Positions 60,400 through 64,000 of a stretch of DNA of 64,000 bases are shown here, one piece after another. Both the position numbers and the translations under genes were made by a program. The stretch comes from Bog-756 sp050014755 (GTDB lineage: Bacteria; Actinomycetota; Acidimicrobiia; Acidimicrobiales; RAAP-2). The notes below the pieces were generated by a model. It searched no databases. It saw only the letters and a list, made by a program, of their open reading frames with translations, and was not told where the DNA came from. Where the stretch lies: assembly GCA_050014755.1 (NCBI GenBank), contig JBEKCS010000013.1, positions 4,394 through 68,393 of the forward strand, written 5' to 3'. The stretch's first letter is position 1, and the number at the start of each line of letters is the position of its first letter.

Positions 60400-60456
60400 A
60401 TGGAGATCATCCGGCACGTGCTGAGGTCGACCGACAACGGTCGTGTGCATCGATGA
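60400..60456 (+). CDS. 18-residue leader peptide coupled to the oxygenase gene
   Basis: ATG 60400 has the strong site AAAGGGAGG four bases upstream and opens an 18-codon frame (MEIIRHVL...GRVHR). Its stop (60454-60456) overlaps the oxygenase ATG at 60453, and that ATG has no ribosome site of its own. Translation of the oxygenase therefore probably depends on this leader. Four of the 18 residues are Arg, which would make attenuation by an arginine-like signal conceivable, but no alternative hairpins were worked out. Confidence 0.55.
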   Translation: MEIIRHVLRSTDNGRVHR

Positions 60457-61493
60457 CCGCGACATCCACCGACGTGCTGCCCGTCGTCGACATCTCTGGC
60501 CTGTGGTCCGGCGACCACGAGGATCTGGTGCGTATCAGCGCCGAATTGGGGGAGGTCGCCCACGATGTCGGCTTCTGCTACCTGTCCGGCACCGGCATCC
60601 CGGAGTCGACCATCGAGCGGCTGCTCGAGGTCACCGAGGCCTTCTTCGCCCAACCCACCGAGACGAAGATGCGCTCGTACATCGGCCTGTCCCGTTGCCA
60701 TCGGGGGTATGTCCCCCCGGGGGAGGAGATCGTCTACGACGGCACGGTGGACCTGAAGGAGGCATTCGACACCGCCCTCGACCTGCCTGCCGACGACCCG
60801 GACTACCTCGCCGGCAACCCCATGCTCGGTCCGAACCTGTGGCCCGACATCGACGGCTTCGCCGAGGCCGTGACCGACTACTACACCCGGGCGATGGACG
60901 TCGGCCGACTGCTCTTCCGGGCATTGGCCCTCGCCATGGGTGAAGGGTCCGACTTCTTCGATGCCATCACGACCCGCACGCCGAGCCAGCTGCGGCTGGT
61001 GCACTACCCGTTCGACGAGTCGGCCGTGGACGCCGTCGGGTTCGGTGCGCACACCGACTTCGAGTGCTTCACACTCCTCAAGCCGACGGCACCGGGCCTG
61101 GAGGTGATGAACGCGGACGGCGTCTGGGTCGACGCGCCGCCGATCGACGGCACCCTGGTCATGAACATCGGCGACATGTTCGAGACGTGGACCAACGGTC
61201 ACTTCGTGGCCACGTCCCACCGGGTGCGCAAGGTGGCGGAGGAGCGCTACTCATTCCCCCTGTTCGTGAACGTGGACTACGACACGGTGGTCGAGCCGTT
61301 GGATCAGTTCCGTCGGGCCGGCGAACCCGGTCGCCAACCACTCTGTGCCGGAGAGCACCTGTTCGCCCAGACCGCCCGATCATTCCTCTACCTGCGCAGG
61401 CAACTCGAGGAGGGCACCCTGGTCCTGCCGGAAGGCAGCGTGGGACCGAGGGCGTTCGGTCAGGACGTGCGACATGGACAGGTGGGCCCGTGA
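60453..61493 (+). CDS. 2-oxoglutarate/Fe(II) oxygenase, isopenicillin N synthase family
   Basis: The 346-residue enzyme has an N-terminal DIOX_N domain (LPVVDISGLWSG, GFCYLSGTGIPE, ETKMRSYIGL, GPNLWPD) and a double-stranded beta-helix with iron ligands His200 and Asp202 (GAHTDFECFTLL) and His256 (TSHRV), and the 2-oxoglutarate-binding Arg265-Tyr-Ser267. It hydroxylates or cleaves a small molecule. With a ureohydrolase next door, a guanidino compound such as arginine or homoarginine is a plausible substrate, since relatives of this family release guanidine from them. The start is coupled to the leader ORF. Confidence 0.88.
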   Translation: MTATSTDVLPVVDISGLWSGDHEDLVRISAELGEVAHDVGFCYLSGTGIPESTIERLLEVTEAFFAQPTETKMRSYIGLSRCHRGYVPPGEEIVYDGTVDLKEAFDTALDLPADDPDYLAGNPMLGPNLWPDIDGFAEAVTDYYTRAMDVGRLLFRALALAMGEGSDFFDAITTRTPSQLRLVHYPFDESAVDAVGFGAHTDFECFTLLKPTAPGLEVMNADGVWVDAPPIDGTLVMNIGDMFETWTNGHFVATSHRVRKVAEERYSFPLFVNVDYDTVVEPLDQFRRAGEPGRQPLCAGEHLFAQTARSFLYLRRQLEEGTLVLPEGSVGPRAFGQDVRHGQVGP

Positions 61494-61609
61494 GCCGCGT
61501 CCGGAGCTGAGCCCCGACCGGATTTGCCGCTGACTCGGCACCGGCGGGAGACTTTCTCCTTGGACGTGCACCGTGGGCAGACGCTGACGACGACATGGAG
61601 GCGTCACAC

Positions 61610-62581
61610 GTGAACCCGGACGTGTCGTCTCCCGTCGGCCCGGTGGATGCCACCGCGGAGCCCCGGTTTTCCGGGCTCACCACCTTCTTCCGTCTCCCCA
61701 CCCGTGAGCAGGTCGCGTCCTGGGACGTGGGCGTGGTCGGGATCCCCTTCGATGCCGGCACCAGCTACCGGCCGGGCGCCCGGTTCGGTCCCTCCGCCGT
61801 CCGGCAAGGCTCGCGGTTGCTCCGCACCTACCACCCGGATCTCGAGGTGTCGCCGTTCGCCGCCGTCCAGGTGGTCGACGCCGGCGACATCATCTGCACG
61901 CCTTACGACATCGAGACCGCGGTCGTCCAGATCGAGGCCGCCGCCGACCGGCTGCTGACCGAGGGATCCCGGATGGTGGCCGTTGGCGGCGACCACACGG
62001 TGGCCCTTCCGCTCCTCCGCTCCGTCGTGCGTCGTCACGGTCCCGTGGCACTGGTGCACTTCGATGCCCATCTGGACACCTGGGATACCTACTTCGGTGC
62101 CCGCTTCACCCACGGGACCCCGTTCCGGAGGGCTTGGGAGGAGGGCCTGCTGCTCCCCGACCACGCCGCCCACGTCGGCACTCGTGGACCCCTGTACAGC
62201 GCTGCAGATCTGGACGACGACGACGCCATGCGGTTCTGGCGGGTCTCGGCCGCCGAGGTCGGCGACCGTGGCGTGGCCTCGGTGGTCGAGGGGCTGCGGA
62301 CCCGTATCGGCACCGCACCGCTCTATGTGTCGGTGGACATCGACGTCCTCGACCCCGCCCACGCCCCGGGGACCGGGACCCCGGAAGCCGGCGGCCTGAC
62401 CAGCCGGGAGCTGCTCGCCCTGCTCCGCGGACTCGACGGGCTCGATCTCGTGGGCGGGGACGTCGTCGAGGTGGCCCCCGCCTACGACCACGCCGAGATC
62501 ACGGCCAACGTGGCCGCACACGTCGCCTTCGACCTCGTCAGTCTCCTGGCCCGCCGACTGGTGGCCGGCGTCACTCCGTAG
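61610..62581 (+). CDS. Ureohydrolase (agmatinase/arginase family)
   Basis: GTG 61610 has GGAGG eight bases upstream and gives 323 residues; ATG 61595 would overlap that site. Metal-binding motifs are complete: VGGDHTVALP, ALVHFDAHLDTWD, and VSVDIDVLDPAHAPGTGTPEAGG-type sequence near residue 240, with GGDVVEVAPAYD after it. The enzyme should cleave a guanidino group to urea and an amine (agmatinase, guanidinobutyrase) or guanidine itself (GdmH type). The oxygenase lies 116 bases upstream on the same strand. Confidence 0.9.
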   Translation: MNPDVSSPVGPVDATAEPRFSGLTTFFRLPTREQVASWDVGVVGIPFDAGTSYRPGARFGPSAVRQGSRLLRTYHPDLEVSPFAAVQVVDAGDIICTPYDIETAVVQIEAAADRLLTEGSRMVAVGGDHTVALPLLRSVVRRHGPVALVHFDAHLDTWDTYFGARFTHGTPFRRAWEEGLLLPDHAAHVGTRGPLYSAADLDDDDAMRFWRVSAAEVGDRGVASVVEGLRTRIGTAPLYVSVDIDVLDPAHAPGTGTPEAGGLTSRELLALLRGLDGLDLVGGDVVEVAPAYDHAEITANVAAHVAFDLVSLLARRLVAGVTP

Positions 62582-62663
62582 CCTCGCCATCCGCATGGAG
62601 GGTCGTCGAGGCCCTCTGGGAGCGGACAGACGGCCGCACGGTTCATCGAGCGGAAACATTCCG

Positions 62664-62678
62664 TTCGATCGATCGAAA
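62664..62678 (+). promoter_or_regulatory. Putative operator B of the oxygenase-ureohydrolase cluster
   Basis: TTCGATCGATCGAA (62664-62677) is a perfect 14-base palindrome followed by A. It lies in the 224-base gap before the isochorismatase-type gene, in an unusually AT-rich stretch (GAAATAAAGG follows). Its near copy at 60375-60389 stands before the oxygenase. Confidence 0.6.
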
Positions 62679-62805
62679 TAAAGGCGGAGTTGAATGGGCG
62701 CAGCGAATGTCCCGACGTTCCAGGTCCCGGTGCGAGCCGAAGGCACCGTCCGGAGCGAAACCGATCAGTCGCCGCGAAGGAACCTGAAGAGCGAAGGAGC
62801 AAGGC

Positions 62806-63450
62806 ATGGGGCAGCAGCCGATGATCGTCGGGCGACCGGCCCTCGTCGTCATCGACATCCAGAAGGACGGTGGGCTGCCCGTCGAGGTCGGCGGCATTCC
62901 CCGCATGCCAGGGTTCGACCGGGTGGTCGCCACCACGGAGCGCCTCGTGGCGGCAGCCCATGTCGCCGGCGTCCCGGTGATCTACTTCCAGGAGGTCCAC
63001 CGGCGCAGCGGCGTCGACTTCGGACGTGAGCTGGATGGCGTCGAGGGTCGCCACTGCGTCGAGGGTGACGGGAGCACGGCACTGTGGCCGACGCTCCTGC
63101 CCGGCCCCGACGACTACTTCATCGCCAAGCGCCGGTACTCCTGCTTCTTCGGCACCGAGTTGTCCATCTTGCTGAACGGGCTCGGTGTGAACACGCTGAT
63201 CCTCACGGGTGGGCTCACCGACGTCTGTGTGCACTACACGTTCGCCGACGCCCACCAGCACGACTACTGGACCCGGGTGGTCGAGGACGCCGTGCTCGGC
63301 TCGTCCGAGGAGCGGCACGAGGCGGCGCTCGACGCCATGGAGTACCTGCAGTCCGGCGCCCGGCGCTCTTCCGAGGAGATCACGTCGGGCTTCGCCGCTC
63401 TGGGGTCCGATCCTGCAGTCCCGTCCGATGAACTCGTGGAGGTCGTTTGA
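62806..63450 (+). CDS. Isochorismatase-family cysteine hydrolase
   Basis: The 214-residue protein starts at ATG 62806 behind AAGGAG. The catalytic triad is visible: Asp17 in LVVIDIQKD, Lys108 in IAKRRYSCF, and Cys141 in LTDVCVHYT. Members hydrolyse amides such as N-carbamoyl compounds, biuret, ureidoacrylate or nicotinamide. Next to a ureohydrolase and an oxygenase, a carbamoyl- or amide-type intermediate is likely. Its stop overlaps the start of the binding-protein gene (TGATG). Confidence 0.9.
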   Translation: MGQQPMIVGRPALVVIDIQKDGGLPVEVGGIPRMPGFDRVVATTERLVAAAHVAGVPVIYFQEVHRRSGVDFGRELDGVEGRHCVEGDGSTALWPTLLPGPDDYFIAKRRYSCFFGTELSILLNGLGVNTLILTGGLTDVCVHYTFADAHQHDYWTRVVEDAVLGSSEERHEAALDAMEYLQSGARRSSEEITSGFAALGSDPAVPSDELVEVV

Positions 63451-64000
63451 TGCATATGCCCGGAACCATGCCGAACCAGCTCGTCCCGATGCGATCGGGT
63501 CGAGACGGATCGCCAATTCGACGTTTCTGGCTCCCGGTTGCGCTGGTCACCCTGCTGGCCACCGCGCTGGCCGCGTGCGGTTCCAGCGGGTCGTCGTCGA
63601 CGTCGACCTCATACCCGACGAGCCACACGCTCCAGCTCAGCTTCCTGCAGGACCCAGGCCAGCCGCCGGACCCGGACGTCTACTACGCAGGTGAGGGGCT
63701 CCTCCTGACCCGCAACCTCTACGAGGGCCTGGTCAAGTACCAGTCGGGTACCGCCAGCCGGGTGATCGTGCCGTCGCTCGCCACCAGCTGGGCCATCTCG
63801 AACGGTGGGTCGACCTACACCTTCCAGCTCCGCAAGGGAGTGCTCTTCCACGACGGCACGCCGTTCACCTCCGCCGCCGTCGCACCGTCGTTCGCCCGGC
63901 GCACCGCCGTCGACGGCGGTCCTGCCTACATGGTCGCCGGGGTGACCTCGGTCCAGACCCCGTCGCCCTACACGGTCGTGATCAACCTGAACGCCCCGAA
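63450..64000 (+). CDS. ABC transporter substrate-binding lipoprotein, family 5, partial
   Basis: The gene starts at ATG 63450, coupled to the hydrolase, and runs off the window after about 183 codons. The N-terminus has a lipoprotein signal peptide with lipobox LATALAAC, a Ser/Thr linker, then SBP_bac_5 features: LLLTRNLYEGLVKY, PSLATSWAISNGGSTYTFQL and RKGVLFHDGTPFT. It should capture peptides, nickel or another small solute for an oligopeptide-type ABC importer, probably the substrate of the preceding enzymes. Confidence 0.92.
   Translation, partial: MHMPGTMPNQLVPMRSGRDGSPIRRFWLPVALVTLLATALAACGSSGSSSTSTSYPTSHTLQLSFLQDPGQPPDPDVYYAGEGLLLTRNLYEGLVKYQSGTASRVIVPSLATSWAISNGGSTYTFQLRKGVLFHDGTPFTSAAVAPSFARRTAVDGGPAYMVAGVTSVQTPSPYTVVINLNAP

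Noticed and set aside
62694..63029. A 111-codon frame with a fair ribosome site before the isochorismatase-type gene
   Set aside because: Most of it overlaps the hydrolase in another frame and is Arg/Gly/His-rich; the hydrolase has its own AAGGAG site and complete catalytic triad.
60453..64000. Clavam-type biosynthetic cluster (oxygenase, amidinohydrolase and oligopeptide-binding protein resemble gene types in clavulanic acid clusters)
   Set aside because: The oxygenase is of the IPNS type rather than clavaminate synthase type, and no beta-lactam synthetase or carboxyethylarginine synthase is present in the window; the hydrolase fits catabolism better.

Overview
The window is high-GC, densely packed bacterial DNA with many GTG starts, GTGA/ATGA gene overlaps and strong actinobacterial features: ergothioneine genes, a GpgS-type glucosyl-3-phosphoglycerate synthase, DUF1918 and LytR_C proteins, and a caa3-type oxidase cluster with CtaG. 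Two secreted proteins carry the roughly 42-residue repeat built around GYWxVAxDGGxFAFGDARFYGSMGG-like units. That repeat is especially common in Acidimicrobiia, so an acidimicrobial actinobacterium is the best guess; this is inference from gene content, not from a marker gene.

Layout. 1-4 kb: a cut-off methyltransferase, a repeat protein, and egtB-egtD (ergothioneine) on the minus strand. 4-12.4 kb: a Kdp potassium system. kdpE and a histidine-kinase half of KdpD read leftward; a 27-aa membrane peptide, kdpF, A, B, C and a separate N-terminal half of KdpD read rightward. 12.5-14.6 kb: small stress-type proteins including Hsp20. 14.7-20 kb: an APC permease, tRNA-Thr(TGT), a LytR_C protein, and convergent otsB/otsA for trehalose. 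19.8-22.2 kb: a TetR/MFS efflux module with two matching operators. 22.2-24.8 kb: gpgS, then a SAM-I riboswitch in front of a threonine-synthase-family enzyme and a CysO-like sulfur carrier. 24.9-36 kb: mixed metabolism (Bax1-I protein, TetR-P450, EthD protein, methyltransferase, acyltransferase, patatin, a RecB-like nuclease pair, acyl-CoA ligase, SDR). 36.2-45.5 kb: cytochrome c oxidase with a membrane-fused Sco protein, CtaG, a cupredoxin and subunits II, I and III. 45.6-49 kb: a second, full-length KdpD with its KdpE. 49-59 kb: ABC/FtsX exporter, regulators, DoxX, enoyl-CoA hydratase, a GH43-like repeat protein coupled to a GGDEF protein. 59.5-64 kb: a broken VapC and a catabolic-looking cluster (2-oxoglutarate oxygenase, ureohydrolase, isochorismatase-type hydrolase, oligopeptide-type binding lipoprotein) whose two promoter regions share a palindrome.

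The most interesting items are the riboswitch-controlled threonine-synthase/sulfur-carrier pair (probably homocysteine rather than threonine synthesis), the oxygenase-ureohydrolase-hydrolase-transporter cluster with its shared operator and coupled 18-aa leader ORF, a translationally coupled nuclease/pseudo-nuclease pair, the split plus intact KdpD sensors, and three places where a short tandem array copies the 3' end of a gene including its stop codon.
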